From Bog-756 sp963730685 (GTDB lineage Bacteria > Actinomycetota > Acidimicrobiia > Acidimicrobiales > RAAP-2), in assembly GCA_963730685.1 (NCBI GenBank), contig CAVSSP010000001.1, positions 186,001-250,000 on the forward strand: a DNA stretch of 64,000 bases. The letters are read 5' to 3'. The notes below the pieces were generated by a model, which did not search any database, was not told where the DNA came from, and saw only the letters and a program-made list of their open reading frames with translations. The position numbers and the translations under genes were made by a program. This document shows, in pieces, positions 33,047-42,232 of the stretch. Every line of letters starts with the position of its first letter. Within the stretch, counting starts at the first letter, position 1.

Positions 33047-34732
33047 TCAGGCATCGGGCCGGAGGAAGTGGCCGCGTGGATCCCATCGCCGGAGGGCATG
33101 CACATGGTCCTCCTCCGCCGGCGCCAGCTCGATGAGATCCCGGGCCACCGAAAGGTCCCAGCCGCACAGGTCGCCGATGGCGCCGACCCGTTCCTCCGCC
33201 GTGCCGGGCCCGGGTGCCACCGCCGTCAGGACGAAAGTGTCGTCGTCCCCCTTCTCGAAGATGCCGAGGTCGCAGACGAACGCCCGTACCCGGGCGCCGG
33301 GCGACGTGATGTACGGAACCTGGTCGACGGTGCGCCGGCCGGTCAGGGTGGCCATCACCACAACCTCGTCCGCCCGTGAGGCCACGTCGTTCCCTCCCCC
33401 GGACCCGACCAGGAACGAGCGCCCGGGGATCACCGTGGAGTTGATGTTCCCGAACCGGTCGATCTGCGCGGCGCCGAGGCAGGCCAGCAGGGTGGTGCCC
33501 GGGGACCCGGCCATCAGGCCCAGGATCTGCTCGCTGTCCGACAGCATGGTGGCGGTGGGAAAGCTCCGGTGGTTGAAGACGAACGGGTCCGCCGGAGTCG
33601 GCTCGTAGCCCCACAGGCCGAGCTCGGCGGTGAGGGCCACCTCTGCGCCCCGCTCACGGGCCAGCCGCACGCCGAGCCAGCTGGCCAGGTTGGCCACCCC
33701 GGCACCGGCCAGCACGGCGTCGGCACCCCGGGCTGCGATGCGGTCGGCCAGGTAGCGGGCGCCGAACACGGCCGCCAGTTCCCAGGCCCCCGTCGGGGTC
33801 GAGAGGTCCGGGGGGTGGGAGGCCTGGTCGGCGCGCCACGATCCGGGGTCGGCCCGATCGGCCAGGCCCTGGATGCGCTCGGCCCCGAGTCGTGCGAGGT
33901 ACTCCTCTTGATCGGCGGGCCCGAGTACCCAGCGGTCGATCCAGGCATCGAACTCGTCGGTGCGGCTGATCCGCTGGACGTCGGACCAGAACTCGAGGTC
34001 CTCCCCGTACGGGTCGACCGGTGTGTCACGGGTGAAGAGGCCGCCGGGGTGGGCACCCATCCTCGTCTCGGTGACGGCCAGGACGCGATGGCCGGGGATC
34101 CGGACCAGGTGGGACCAGGGACGGATGTCGTCCACGATCCGCTCGACGGTGACCACCGCCCCCCGTTTGGCCGCCAGTGCACCCCAGACGCCCTCGAGCA
34201 CCGGGGAGTTGAAGGCGACGTTGCCCTCCCGATCGGCGATCGGCGCGTGCAGGAGCGCGATGTCCGGTGCGTACGGGGCCAACAGCCCGACCGTCCCACC
34301 GAACGGTGAAGGGACCTCGGCGAAGCCGGGGTTATCCGCCATGCTCGAGCCGACCAACGACCCGGTCACCGTGGCGGGGAGCCCCCGGGCCGCCGCCTCC
34401 AGCCGCTGCAGGAATGTGAGGAACGACCAGTGCTCGACTTCCACCTCCCCGTCGAGGTAGGCGCGGGAGAACCAGGGGTTGGGGGTGAAATTCGGGAAGA
34501 CGTCCCCCGAGTACCCGGTCACCACCTTGCCGATCAGGCCTCCCTTGAAGAAGAGCGTCCCGAGGCTGGAGAGGCTCAACATCACCAGGGTGAAGTCCGG
34601 ATCCTGACCCCACCACCGCCGCACCAGGTGACGGGCCGCCGCCGTCCACCTCGAGTGGTTGGTGACGACATGGACCGCGTCGCCGGGCCGCACGTGCTCG
34701 ATGGCGGTGTCGAGATCCACTACCTTGTCCAT
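33047..34732 (-). CDS. Fused alpha-beta CoA-transferase (class I type)
   Basis: 561 residues; alpha-like half (about 1-280: VRPGDAVHVVTNHSRWTAAA, KVVTGYSGDVFPN, APDIALLHAPIADREGNVA) joined to a beta-like half (about 310-561) with VALTAELGLWGYEP supplying the Glu typical of the class I active site, LACLGAAQIDRFGNINSTVI and LVGSGGGNDVASRAD. Most relatives are two subunits; the fusion is complete and in frame. Members transfer CoA or, as in the ring-opening IpdAB pair, act as hydrolases. The retained Glu favours transferase. Confidence 0.85.
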   Translation of the reverse strand: MDKVVDLDTAIEHVRPGDAVHVVTNHSRWTAAARHLVRRWWGQDPDFTLVMLSLSSLGTLFFKGGLIGKVVTGYSGDVFPNFTPNPWFSRAYLDGEVEVEHWSFLTFLQRLEAAARGLPATVTGSLVGSSMADNPGFAEVPSPFGGTVGLLAPYAPDIALLHAPIADREGNVAFNSPVLEGVWGALAAKRGAVVTVERIVDDIRPWSHLVRIPGHRVLAVTETRMGAHPGGLFTRDTPVDPYGEDLEFWSDVQRISRTDEFDAWIDRWVLGPADQEEYLARLGAERIQGLADRADPGSWRADQASHPPDLSTPTGAWELAAVFGARYLADRIAARGADAVLAGAGVANLASWLGVRLARERGAEVALTAELGLWGYEPTPADPFVFNHRSFPTATMLSDSEQILGLMAGSPGTTLLACLGAAQIDRFGNINSTVIPGRSFLVGSGGGNDVASRADEVVVMATLTGRRTVDQVPYITSPGARVRAFVCDLGIFEKGDDDTFVLTAVAPGPGTAEERVGAIGDLCGWDLSVARDLIELAPAEEDHVHALRRWDPRGHFLRPDA

Positions 34733-34893
34733 ACCGGTGGGTCAAGCTACTCGACGCCAGGGCGTGGGGGGAGAGGACGTGCCGGTGACCGTCGGCGACA
34801 CGTCGAATGCCGGGGGCGCAGGGACCTGCAGCATCGTCGTCGAGGAGACCCAGTGGTGACCCCACCATCCAGCCACAGCATCAGGGAGCAGCA

Positions 34894-36042
34894 GTGACCC
34901 GGACGCTGTTCGCCGAGGAGCACGACCAGTTCCGGGCCACCGTCAAACGGTTCGTGGCCAACGAGGTGCTGCCCGGGTTCCCCAAGTGGGAGGAGCAGGG
35001 GATCATCGACCGGAGCCTGTTCACCAAGGCCGGTGAGCTGGGCCTGTTGGGCATGGCCATACCCGAGCACCTGGGCGGGGGCGGCGTCGACGACTTCCGC
35101 TACAACGCCATCGTCAACGAGGAGCTGTACGGTGCCGGCTGCAACGGGGTCGGCCTGGGGGTGGCCCTGCACAACGACATCGTGCTGCCCTACTTCCTCG
35201 CCTACTGCACCGATGAGCAACGGGAGCGGTGGCTACCCGGCATCGCGTCCGGTGAGCTGATCACCGCCGTGGCCATGACCGAGCCGGGCATGGGGAGCGA
35301 CCTGGCCTCCATGAGCACCACCGCCATTCGGCACGGGGACACCTACGTCGTCAACGGGACCAAGACCTTCATCACCAACGGGATCAACGCCGACCTGGTG
35401 GTCACGGCGGTCAAGACCGACCCGACCCAGAAACACCGCGGCATCAGCCTGATCGTGCTCGAGCGGGGAATGGATGGGTTCGAACGGGGAGCGAACCTCC
35501 ACAAGCTGGGGCTGCACTCCCAGGACACCACCGAACTGTTCTTCGATGATGTGCCCGTTCCGGTCGGGAACCTCTTGGGCGTCGAGGGGGAGGGCTTCGT
35601 CCAGTTGGTGAGCAACCTCCCCCAGGAGCGACTGTCGATGGCGGTGTCCGGGGTGGCGGCGTCGCGCCACGCCCTGGGGTTGACCATCGACTACTGCCGC
35701 CAGCGGTCGGCGTTCGGCCAGTCGATCGGCTCGTTCCAGAACAGCCGTTTCGTCCTGGCCGAGCTGGCCACCGAGGTGGAGTTGGGCGGGGCGTTCGTCG
35801 ATGCGTGCATCGAAGATTTCCTGCGCGGCGCGTTACCCCCCGAGCGGGCGGCCATGGCCAAATGGTGGTGCACGGAACTGCAACAGCGTGTGGCCGATCG
35901 CGGCCTCCAGCTGCACGGCGGCTACGGCTACATGAGCGAGTTCCCGATCGCCCGGGCCTTCGCCGACGCCAGGGTGACCTCCATCTACGGTGGCACCACC
36001 GAGATCATGAAAGAGATCATCGGCCGTTCGCTCGAGTTGTGA
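34894..36042 (+). CDS. Acyl-CoA dehydrogenase
   Basis: 382 residues from GTG 34894 with AGGGAG eight bases before. A canonical ACAD: AVAMTEPGMGSDLASMSTTA, GTKTFITNGINADLVVTAVK, GLHSQDTTELFFDDVPVPVG, RQRSAFGQSIGSFQNSRFVL, GLQLHGGYGYMSEFPIARAF and GGTTEIMKEIIGRSLEL at the end. The Glu-like catalytic block lies in the last helix region as in short- and medium-chain forms. It is divergent from the CoA-transferase (161-bp gap without another gene). Confidence 0.92.
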   Translation: MTRTLFAEEHDQFRATVKRFVANEVLPGFPKWEEQGIIDRSLFTKAGELGLLGMAIPEHLGGGGVDDFRYNAIVNEELYGAGCNGVGLGVALHNDIVLPYFLAYCTDEQRERWLPGIASGELITAVAMTEPGMGSDLASMSTTAIRHGDTYVVNGTKTFITNGINADLVVTAVKTDPTQKHRGISLIVLERGMDGFERGANLHKLGLHSQDTTELFFDDVPVPVGNLLGVEGEGFVQLVSNLPQERLSMAVSGVAASRHALGLTIDYCRQRSAFGQSIGSFQNSRFVLAELATEVELGGAFVDACIEDFLRGALPPERAAMAKWWCTELQQRVADRGLQLHGGYGYMSEFPIARAFADARVTSIYGGTTEIMKEIIGRSLEL

Positions 36043-36093
36043 CCTGGCTCGGTCGACGGACGCCGACCCGCTGAGCGCCAGGTCCCCGGACGA

Positions 36094-36744
36094 TCAGTCC
36101 TCGGGTCGGGCCCCGAGTGCCCGCACCGCGAATGCCGTCAGCCTCCGGGTGGTGTCGCCGTCCGGTGCGGTGGCGTTGAGCAGGTGGTGGTGCACCGTGT
36201 GGGCGGTGAAGGCGAAGATGATCTGGGCATCGCCGGCCGGATCGGGGCTCTGGCCCTGACCGGACTCGATGGCGGCCCGGATCTCACGTTCCAGCAACGC
36301 CGTGATGGCGTCGCGGTTCCGGTCGAGCTGCTCGGGGAACATGGCGGCGATGCGACCGAACCCGAGCGTCCACGGAAGGATCCGCCGCGCCGCCGAGGGG
36401 TTGACTGCCTGGCGCAGGCACCCTCCGATCCACTCGCGGATCTTGGCCAGGGGGTCGGGGGCACTCGCCATGCGGTGCTCGAGGTACTCCACCAGGACGT
36501 TGGAGGCCCGGTCCAACGCCACGAGCAGGAGCTCGTCCTTGGATCGGAAATGCCGGTAGAAGGCCTTGGTCGAAAGGCCGGCCTCCTGGAGGATCTCCCG
36601 GACGCCCGGCTCGATGCTCCCGGTACGGGCGGCCACCGCCCAGGTGGCGTTGATCAGCAGCTCCACCTCGGGACCGCCCTCGGGTGCACCGTCCGCTGAG
36701 GTTTCCGCCGGCAGGACAGATGCGACTGGACTCTTCTGGCTCAC
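36094..36744 (-). CDS. TetR family transcriptional regulator
   Basis: 216 residues from GTG 36744. HTH: GVREILQEAGLSTKAFYRHF followed by RSKDELLLVALDRA. The helical effector domain ends with a His-rich FAFTAHTVHHHLLN stretch. The N-terminal 30 residues are unstructured. TAAGCT six bases before the GTG indicates a leaderless mRNA. It is convergent to an ACAD and divergent to the isomerase-amidohydrolase-ligase run, which may be its target. Confidence 0.92.
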   Translation of the reverse strand: MSQKSPVASVLPAETSADGAPEGGPEVELLINATWAVAARTGSIEPGVREILQEAGLSTKAFYRHFRSKDELLLVALDRASNVLVEYLEHRMASAPDPLAKIREWIGGCLRQAVNPSAARRILPWTLGFGRIAAMFPEQLDRNRDAITALLEREIRAAIESGQGQSPDPAGDAQIIFAFTAHTVHHHLLNATAPDGDTTRRLTAFAVRALGARPED

Positions 36745-36750
36745 ACCAGG

Positions 36751-36756
36751 AGCTTA
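36751..36756 (-). promoter_or_regulatory. -10 box, leaderless TetR gene
   Basis: TAAGCT on the minus strand ends six bases before GTG 36744; no ribosome site is present. Confidence 0.5.
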
Positions 36757-36850
36757 CCCAGGAGGCCGCCCTGGCTGCGGGTCTGTCGGATCCGGGTCAG
36801 CGCCCGAACCGGGACCGACCCGGGACGGCCCCGGGACCGGGGGGCCGATC

Positions 36851-36890
36851 GTGGCTCGATGGTGGCTCGATGGTGGCTCGATGGTGGCTA
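36851..36890. repeat. 11-bp tandem repeat GTGGCTCGATG x3.6
   Basis: Three exact units and a partial one lie just upstream of the isomerase gene, about one helical turn each. Possibly a protein-binding array or a slippage repeat. Confidence 0.7.
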
Positions 36891-36941
36891 CGGTGAGCCA
36901 CTCCGGTGGGCGTGCGCACCACCAGAAAGGGACCGGGGCCG

Positions 36942-37793
36942 ATGGCGGTGACGGGGAACGGGTGGGACCCGAGGCTCTCGGTGCACGCGCTGTCGACGAG
37001 ACATTGGGACCTGGCACAGGATCTCGACCTCTATGACCGGCTCGGGGTCCGGCGCATCAGCATTGCGCTCCCGAAGCTGCTCGCCGCCGGCGTCGACGCG
37101 TCGGTGAAGGAGATCACCGCCAGAGGTCTGCACGTCGACGGCGTCTATGCCGGGCGTGCGTTCGATCTCACGGACGAGTCGACCTGGCCGGAGGTGCGGG
37201 ACGCCATGGTGACGGCAGTGGAGGTCGGGAGCCGGGTGGGCGCCGACACCCTCCAGACGACCGGGGGATCGGGGGCCGGCCGCGCCTTCGAGTGGGCGGC
37301 GGAGCGACTCGGTGCCGCCCTCGGGCCGGTGGCGGTGGCGGCCCGGCGCAGTGGCCTACGGATCGCCCTCGAGCCGACGCGGCCGCAGTTCGCCCATGTG
37401 GGATTCGTCCATAGCCTGCGTGATGGCCTGGAGCTGGCGGCGGACCTCGACCTGTGGCTGATCCCCGACAGCGCCCACCTGTGGTGGGAGCCCGGGTTGG
37501 ACGAGCTGCTGGCCGAGGGAGCCGGCCGCTTCGCCGCGGTGCAGATCGCCGACCTGGCCTTCTCCGGCCCGGTGCTGGAACGGGTGGTCCCCGGCGACGG
37601 GCGCCTCGGGCTGGGCCAGTTGATGGCCACCGTGACGGCGGCCGGGTTCGTCGGTCCGTTCGAGCTCGAGCTGATCGGTCAGGCCATCGACGACGAGGGC
37701 TACGAGCCGGCCCTCCGACGGTCCCTCGGGCACCTCCAGGGCCTGCTCGACCCAGGGTCCCCCTCCGCCGACCCCAGCCTGGCATCGGCCTAG
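36942..37793 (+). CDS. Sugar phosphate isomerase/epimerase family (xylose-isomerase-like TIM barrel)
   Basis: 283 residues from ATG 36942 (GAAAGGGACCGGGG before it). AP-endonuclease-2-type barrel: LSVHALSTRHWDLAQDLDLY, LGVRRISIALPKLLAAGV, ADTLQTTGGSGAG, LRIALEPTRPQFAHVGFVHS (metal Glu), LWLIPDSAHLWW (Asp, His) and PFELELIG (last Glu). These enzymes interconvert keto- and aldose-like substrates. In this acyl-CoA setting the substrate is not a clear sugar. The first gene after the repeat array. Confidence 0.82.
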   Translation: MAVTGNGWDPRLSVHALSTRHWDLAQDLDLYDRLGVRRISIALPKLLAAGVDASVKEITARGLHVDGVYAGRAFDLTDESTWPEVRDAMVTAVEVGSRVGADTLQTTGGSGAGRAFEWAAERLGAALGPVAVAARRSGLRIALEPTRPQFAHVGFVHSLRDGLELAADLDLWLIPDSAHLWWEPGLDELLAEGAGRFAAVQIADLAFSGPVLERVVPGDGRLGLGQLMATVTAAGFVGPFELELIGQAIDDEGYEPALRRSLGHLQGLLDPGSPSADPSLASA

Positions 37794-37796
37794 CGC

Positions 37797-37872
37797 CGAC
37801 CGACCGACGGACCGACCGAGCGACCGACCGACCGAGCGACCGACCGACCGACCGAGCGACCGACCGACCGGT
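37797..37872. repeat. GACC tetranucleotide array with GAGC interruptions
   Basis: About 76 bases of CGAC/GACC steps broken by GAGC to give 16-20 base higher-order units. It begins just after the isomerase stop. A simple slippage-prone repeat. Confidence 0.85.
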
Positions 37873-37915
37873 CGGGCTCGCACCCACCGGGCTTTCTCGG
37901 GCATGCGGGCGCTGG

Positions 37916-37921
37916 TACAGT
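37916..37921 (+). promoter_or_regulatory. -10 box before the amidohydrolase, with CAACTGTTG downstream
   Basis: TACAGT at 37916-37921, followed at 37931-37939 by the small inverted repeat CAACTGTTG near the expected transcript start. The leader to ATG 38017 would be about 90 bases and ends in a strong AAGGGAGG site. Confidence 0.4.
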
Positions 37922-38016
37922 GAGGGAAAACAACTGTTGACCCCGGCACGCCGGCCGGTCATGCGGGCATACCTGCAGGTCGGGAGGGGAGCGAGCCGGA
38001 ACAAGGGAGGAACCCC

Positions 38017-39222
38017 ATGCCCTCACGAAAACTCGACTTTCCCGTCTTCGATGCCGACAACCACATGTACGAGACGCCTGACGCCTTCACCAAGTACCTG
38101 CCGCCCGAGTACGAGGGGCTGATCAAGTACGTGCAGGTCAACGGGCGAACGAAGATCGCGGTGAAGAACGTCATCAGCGACTTCATCCCCAACCCGACAT
38201 TCGAGCGGGTGGCCGCCCCGGGGGCGCAGGAGGAGTATTTCAAGGTGGGGAACCCCGAGGGGAAGTCCCGCCGCGAGATCATGGGCAGGGGGATCGACGC
38301 GCTTCCCGGTTTCTCCAGCCCGGAGCCCCGACTGGCTCTGATGGACGAGCTGGGCCTCGACCGGGCGATCATGTGGCCCACCCTGGCCAGCCTGCTCGAG
38401 GAGAGGATCCGCGACGATCCGCCCGCCGTCCATGCGGTGATCCATGCACTGAACCAGTGGATGCACGAGCACTGGACCTTCAACTACGAGGACCGCATGT
38501 TCCCGACCCCCGTGATCCACCTCGGGATCGTCGACCGGGCCATCGAGGAGTTGGACTGGGTGGTCGAGCGCGGGGCCCGGATCATCCTGATCCGTCCCGC
38601 CCCGGTGATGGGCTTCCAGGGGCCCCGTTCCATCGCGCTCCCCGAGTTCGACCCGTTCTGGTCCAAGGTCGCCGAGGCCGGTCTGCTGGTGGGCATGCAC
38701 GCCTCCGACAGCGGTTACCAGCGCTACATGAACGAATGGGAGGGCATCCGCGACGGGGAGATGACGCCATTCAAGGGTGGGTCCGGGTTCCAGGCCATCA
38801 TCGGGCACCAGGGCCGGCCCATCATCGACACGGTGGCCTCCCTGATCGGGCACGGGCTGTGCTCAAGGTTCCCGACCCTTCGCTTCACACCGGTGGAGAA
38901 CGGCAGCAACTGGGTACGGCCCCTGCTGATCGACATGGAGCACGCCTGGGAGTTCAGCCCGAACGCGTTCGAGGAGTACCCGGTCGACGTCTTCAAGCGG
39001 AACATCTACGTGCACCCGTTCCACGAGGAGGACCCGAAGGGGCTCATCGACGTCCTCGGAGCCGATCGGGTGCTGTTCGGCTCGGACTATCCGCACCCCG
39101 AAGGCATGGCCGACCCGCTGACCTTCGTGGACGATCTGAAGGGGCTGCCCGACGAGGACATCAGATTGGTCATGGGCGGCAACCTGAACAGGTTGATGGG
39201 ATTCGAAGGGGCGGCGGCCTGA
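38017..39222 (+). CDS. Amidohydrolase family protein (ACMSD-like, amidohydrolase_2)
   Basis: 401 residues. N-terminal metal motif FPVFDADNHMYETPDAFTKY (an Asp-x-Asp-x-His form), GLLVGMHASDSGYQRY supplying a second His, FTPVENGSNWVRPLL and the terminal DRVLFGSDYPHPEGMADP with the catalytic Asp. The group hydrolyses or decarboxylates cyclic acids, and near relatives are frequent in actinobacterial steroid/terpenoid catabolic loci. Strong ribosome site AAGGGAGG. The reaction (C-C hydrolysis or decarboxylation) is inferred. Confidence 0.87.
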   Translation: MPSRKLDFPVFDADNHMYETPDAFTKYLPPEYEGLIKYVQVNGRTKIAVKNVISDFIPNPTFERVAAPGAQEEYFKVGNPEGKSRREIMGRGIDALPGFSSPEPRLALMDELGLDRAIMWPTLASLLEERIRDDPPAVHAVIHALNQWMHEHWTFNYEDRMFPTPVIHLGIVDRAIEELDWVVERGARIILIRPAPVMGFQGPRSIALPEFDPFWSKVAEAGLLVGMHASDSGYQRYMNEWEGIRDGEMTPFKGGSGFQAIIGHQGRPIIDTVASLIGHGLCSRFPTLRFTPVENGSNWVRPLLIDMEHAWEFSPNAFEEYPVDVFKRNIYVHPFHEEDPKGLIDVLGADRVLFGSDYPHPEGMADPLTFVDDLKGLPDEDIRLVMGGNLNRLMGFEGAAA

Positions 39223-39428
39223 CTTAGGCCGCCGGGCCGCACGACCCCGGCCGGGTGCGGCTCTCGCCACAGGCGCGTCGGCGTGGATCCCGCCGCCGGC
39301 GAACGCCCGCGCGCAGTCCCCGGAGGGGATCGTTTCCATTCGGTGCCCGCCGATAGGGTTGCAGCACTGCGGGCCGCGGGGGATGCGGGCGTCGGGACGT
39401 GAGCCGCCGGCTCGGAGAGGGAGGATGG

Positions 39429-40919
39429 ATGAGTGCTCGGGGGGTCGCATCCATCGCGGCCGAGACGCCCGACCGGCTGGCTTTGGTGGCCGGTGAACGG
39501 CGCATCACGTTCGCCGAACTCGACGCCGACGCCAACCGGTGGGCCAATTACTTCACCGCCGCCGGGGTCGGCCACGGGGATCGGGTGGGCGTGATGGCGG
39601 GGAACCGTCCCGAGATCTTCTCCTGCTGGTACGGGGCCGGCCGTGTGGGCGCCATGGTCGTCCCGATCAGCTACCGGTTCACCGGCCCCGAGGTCGCCTA
39701 CCTGCTCGCCGACTCCCAGGCGGCAGCATTCGTGTTCGAGGACCCGGCCATCGTCGGGCCGGCCACCGCCGACGTGGAGGGGCTGGGACTGATCGTGGGG
39801 ATCGACGCCCCGGCCGTTGCCGCGTCATCGCCCGAGGCCCGGGTGGAGGAGTTCATCGGGTCGCTGACGGTGTTCATGAACTACACGTCGGGCACCACAG
39901 GCAAGCCGAAGGGGATCACCCGCCCGCTCCCCGTCCCGGCCCGGGAGCTTCCGCCCCAGCCGTTCGCCGAGTACTGGGGGTTCCGGCGCGACGATGTGCA
40001 CCTCCTGTGCGGGCCCGCCTACCACACGGCACCGGGGAACTACGCGGTCATGCACCTCAACGAGGGCGCCCGGGTGGTCATCATGGACCGGTTCTCGGCC
40101 GAGGAGTGCCTGTCGCTGATCGAGCGCGAGCGGGTGACGACGTCGCACATGGTGCCGGCCAACTTCGTGCGGATCCTCGAGGCCGACTGGTCGGCCCACG
40201 ACCGGTCCAGTGTGCGCAAGATCCTCCACGCCGCCGCCCCGTGCCCGGTCGCCGTCAGGCGCCGCATCATGGAGGTGTTCCCCGCCGGCTCGATCTGGGA
40301 GTACTTCGGGATGAGCGAGGGATTCGGGACCACCATCTCGCCAGACGAGTGGCTGGCCAAGCCGGGGAGCGTGGGTCGGCCGTTCCCCGGCCTGTCCCTG
40401 CGCATCGCCGACGAGGACGGTGAGATCCTCGGTCCCGGCGAGGTCGGTGTCATCTACGTCTCGGCCTTCCCCACCCACCGGTTCAGCTATCACAACGCCG
40501 AAGAGAAGACCGCCCAGGCGTGGAAGGACGACTACTTCACGGTCGGGGACATGGGCTACGTCGACGAAGACGGCTACCTGTTCGTCGTCGACCGGCGCGT
40601 CGACCTGATCCTCAGTGGCGGCGTCAACATCTACCCCGCCGAGATCGAGCAGGCCCTGGCCGAGCACGCCGAGGTGGTGGACTCCGCCGTCTTCGGTCTT
40701 CCCGACGAGCGCATGGGCCAGCAGGTCTTCGCGTTGGTCGAGACCCGGCCGGCGGCCGGCCTCACCGAGGAGGCCCTGGTCGAGTACCTGTCCGAGCGCC
40801 TGGCCCGCTACAAGCTGCCCCGCCGCATCGAGTTCGTCGACGAGCTGCCGCGCGAGCCGAGCGGAAAGGTGCTGAAACGCCGGCTGCGCGACCAGTGGTT
40901 GGACCGGAGCGGCCGGTGA
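39429..40919 (+). CDS. Acyl-CoA ligase (AMP-binding)
   Basis: 496 residues from ATG 39429 (GAGAGGGAGG before it). FMNYTSGTTGKPKGITRP (ATP loop), EYFGMSEGFGTTISP, VGDMGYVDEDGYLFVVDRRV (hinge), ILSGGVNIYPAEIEQAL and the lysine in PREPSGKVLKRRLRDQW. It overlaps the hotdog gene by four bases. The adenylate-forming enzyme is complete; the chain it activates cannot be told. A TAGGGT box at 39354 is a possible promoter. Confidence 0.92.
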   Translation: MSARGVASIAAETPDRLALVAGERRITFAELDADANRWANYFTAAGVGHGDRVGVMAGNRPEIFSCWYGAGRVGAMVVPISYRFTGPEVAYLLADSQAAAFVFEDPAIVGPATADVEGLGLIVGIDAPAVAASSPEARVEEFIGSLTVFMNYTSGTTGKPKGITRPLPVPARELPPQPFAEYWGFRRDDVHLLCGPAYHTAPGNYAVMHLNEGARVVIMDRFSAEECLSLIERERVTTSHMVPANFVRILEADWSAHDRSSVRKILHAAAPCPVAVRRRIMEVFPAGSIWEYFGMSEGFGTTISPDEWLAKPGSVGRPFPGLSLRIADEDGEILGPGEVGVIYVSAFPTHRFSYHNAEEKTAQAWKDDYFTVGDMGYVDEDGYLFVVDRRVDLILSGGVNIYPAEIEQALAEHAEVVDSAVFGLPDERMGQQVFALVETRPAAGLTEEALVEYLSERLARYKLPRRIEFVDELPREPSGKVLKRRLRDQWLDRSGR

Positions 40920-41380
40920 GCGCAGCGCCGGGCCGGCCCGAGCCGTCCGCCGGGCCCGCCCCCGGACTCGTTCCCGGACACGCATTCGACGCCTTCGACA
41001 TGCGGACCGTCGAGGCGGCCGGCGCCGACTGGGCCATGGAGATGGACGTCACCCCCCGGGTCGTCAACGGGTCGGGCGTGCTGCAGGGCGGACTGCTGGC
41101 CACCCTCGTCGACATGGTGGCGGGAACCGCGCTCCTGCGGGGCGACGAACCCTACGGACGGGGGGCGACGAGCGAACTGCAGATCAGCTTCCTGGACGGG
41201 GCCCGGGTGGGGCCCGTGGTGGCAGCGGCCACCGTGCTTCGTCGGGGAAGGCACAGCGCGGTGGTGCGGGTCGAGGTCCGCGACCGCGGTGCGGACGACC
41301 TGCACGTGGCCACCGCCACCGTGACCTTCGCGGTGCGGGCGCGGACGGAACCGGTGAATCCCCCGGACGCGGATACCTGA
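40916..41380 (+). CDS. PaaI-type hotdog thioesterase
   Basis: 154 residues from GTG 40916 (overlapping the ligase stop). The active-site helix NGSGVLQGGLLATLVDMVAG (Q-G-G with Asp) and strands ELQISFLDGARVGPVVAAAT, RHSAVVRVEVRDRG are typical of the PaaI group. Coupling to the ligase suggests removal of CoA from products the ligase should not trap. The N-terminus is proline-rich. Confidence 0.85.
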   Translation: MSAAPGRPEPSAGPAPGLVPGHAFDAFDMRTVEAAGADWAMEMDVTPRVVNGSGVLQGGLLATLVDMVAGTALLRGDEPYGRGATSELQISFLDGARVGPVVAAATVLRRGRHSAVVRVEVRDRGADDLHVATATVTFAVRARTEPVNPPDADT

Positions 41381-41390
41381 GGCCTGACCC

Positions 41391-41468
41391 ATTCAGGCCG
41401 CTCAGGCCCCGCTCAGGCCCGCTCAGGCTGGCTCAGGCCTGCGCAGGGAGGCTCAGGAGCCGCTCAGG
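41391..41468. repeat. GCTCAGGCCC units at 10-11 bp spacing (about 8 copies)
   Basis: GCTCAGG occurs at 41400, 41411, 41421, 41431, 41451 and 41462, with degenerate copies at 41391 and 41441, giving a regular one-helical-turn period. It fills the convergent gap and runs into the last codons of the EthD-like gene. Confidence 0.75.
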
Positions 41469-42210
41469 GAGCGGCGGGACCGAACCGGTCAAGATCCGTG
41501 TGGATCAGCGACTCGAAGGGTGCCGCCAGTGCGAGCTGTGCCGGGACCGAATCCCACGCCTCCCGCACCAGGGGCGAGAGCCGCTCGCCGACCGTCGCCG
41601 GGTCGTCGTCGAGGTAGCACACGATGATCCGGTGGGCGCCGGGCGAGAACATCGGCCGCCGGATCTCCGGGGAGGTGGCATAGGTCCATGCGCCGGCCAC
41701 CCCCGGCACCTGGACGAGTGACGCCACGACTTCGGTGTGCAGGTATTGGAGGAACTCGGACTGGTCGGCGCCGTCGTCCGGCTGGTCGACGATGAGATAG
41801 ACGCCCTGGTGGGGGCGGAAGGGGACCACCTCGGCCGACACCAGCACGCGCGGTGCCGCCAACGACTCGAGCAACCGCAGCCCACCCCGGTACTGGGAGG
41901 GGAGCGCATGGGGATAGCGGCCCAACTCCGCCAGGTGCCGTCCCAAGGTGAAGAACTCGTCGAGCGTCTCGTCGACCGGGTTGCCCATGAGGTAGCACAC
42001 GACATGTTCGACGGAGGACCACGTGTCGAGCTCGGCGGCACGGGCCCGCCGGCAGTCGGGCGTGGACGCCCAGCGCTGGCCGAGGAGCAGCCCGGGTAGC
42101 TGGTACTGCTCGGGCATGTGGTCCTGGCTGTGCCACGCCAGGTACGGGCGGTCGTCCCCGGTGGGCGAGTGGCGCGTCAGCGAGAAGAAGCCGATCTTGA
42201 CCCGGTTCAT
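41464..42210 (-). CDS. EthD/Dabb-like protein of unknown reaction
   Basis: 248 residues from ATG 42210 (GGGGGACAC before it). Two ferredoxin-like alpha/beta units seem present: MNRVKIGFFSLTRHSPTGDD with WHSQDHMPEQYQLPGLLLGQ, and later RPHQGVYLIVDQPDDGADQS with VPGVAGAWTYATSP. The H-x-x-H-M-P-E segment is like EthD-domain proteins. Such proteins often act with P450s or in polyketide-type cyclisation. No firm function. Twenty-two bases separate it from the hydrolase. Confidence 0.6.
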   Translation of the reverse strand: MNRVKIGFFSLTRHSPTGDDRPYLAWHSQDHMPEQYQLPGLLLGQRWASTPDCRRARAAELDTWSSVEHVVCYLMGNPVDETLDEFFTLGRHLAELGRYPHALPSQYRGGLRLLESLAAPRVLVSAEVVPFRPHQGVYLIVDQPDDGADQSEFLQYLHTEVVASLVQVPGVAGAWTYATSPEIRRPMFSPGAHRIIVCYLDDDPATVGERLSPLVREAWDSVPAQLALAAPFESLIHTDLDRFGPAAP

Positions 42211-42232
42211 CGTGTCCCCCTTCGTGTGGGTG

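Noticed and set aside
33047..34732. IpdAB-type ring-opening hydrolase
   Set aside because: The fused enzyme keeps Glu in TAELGLWG, which IpdAB-type hydrolases lack, so transferase was preferred.
37931..37939. CAACTGTTG as a sure operator for the amidohydrolase
   Set aside because: Four-base arms are too short to stand alone; recorded only with the promoter entry.
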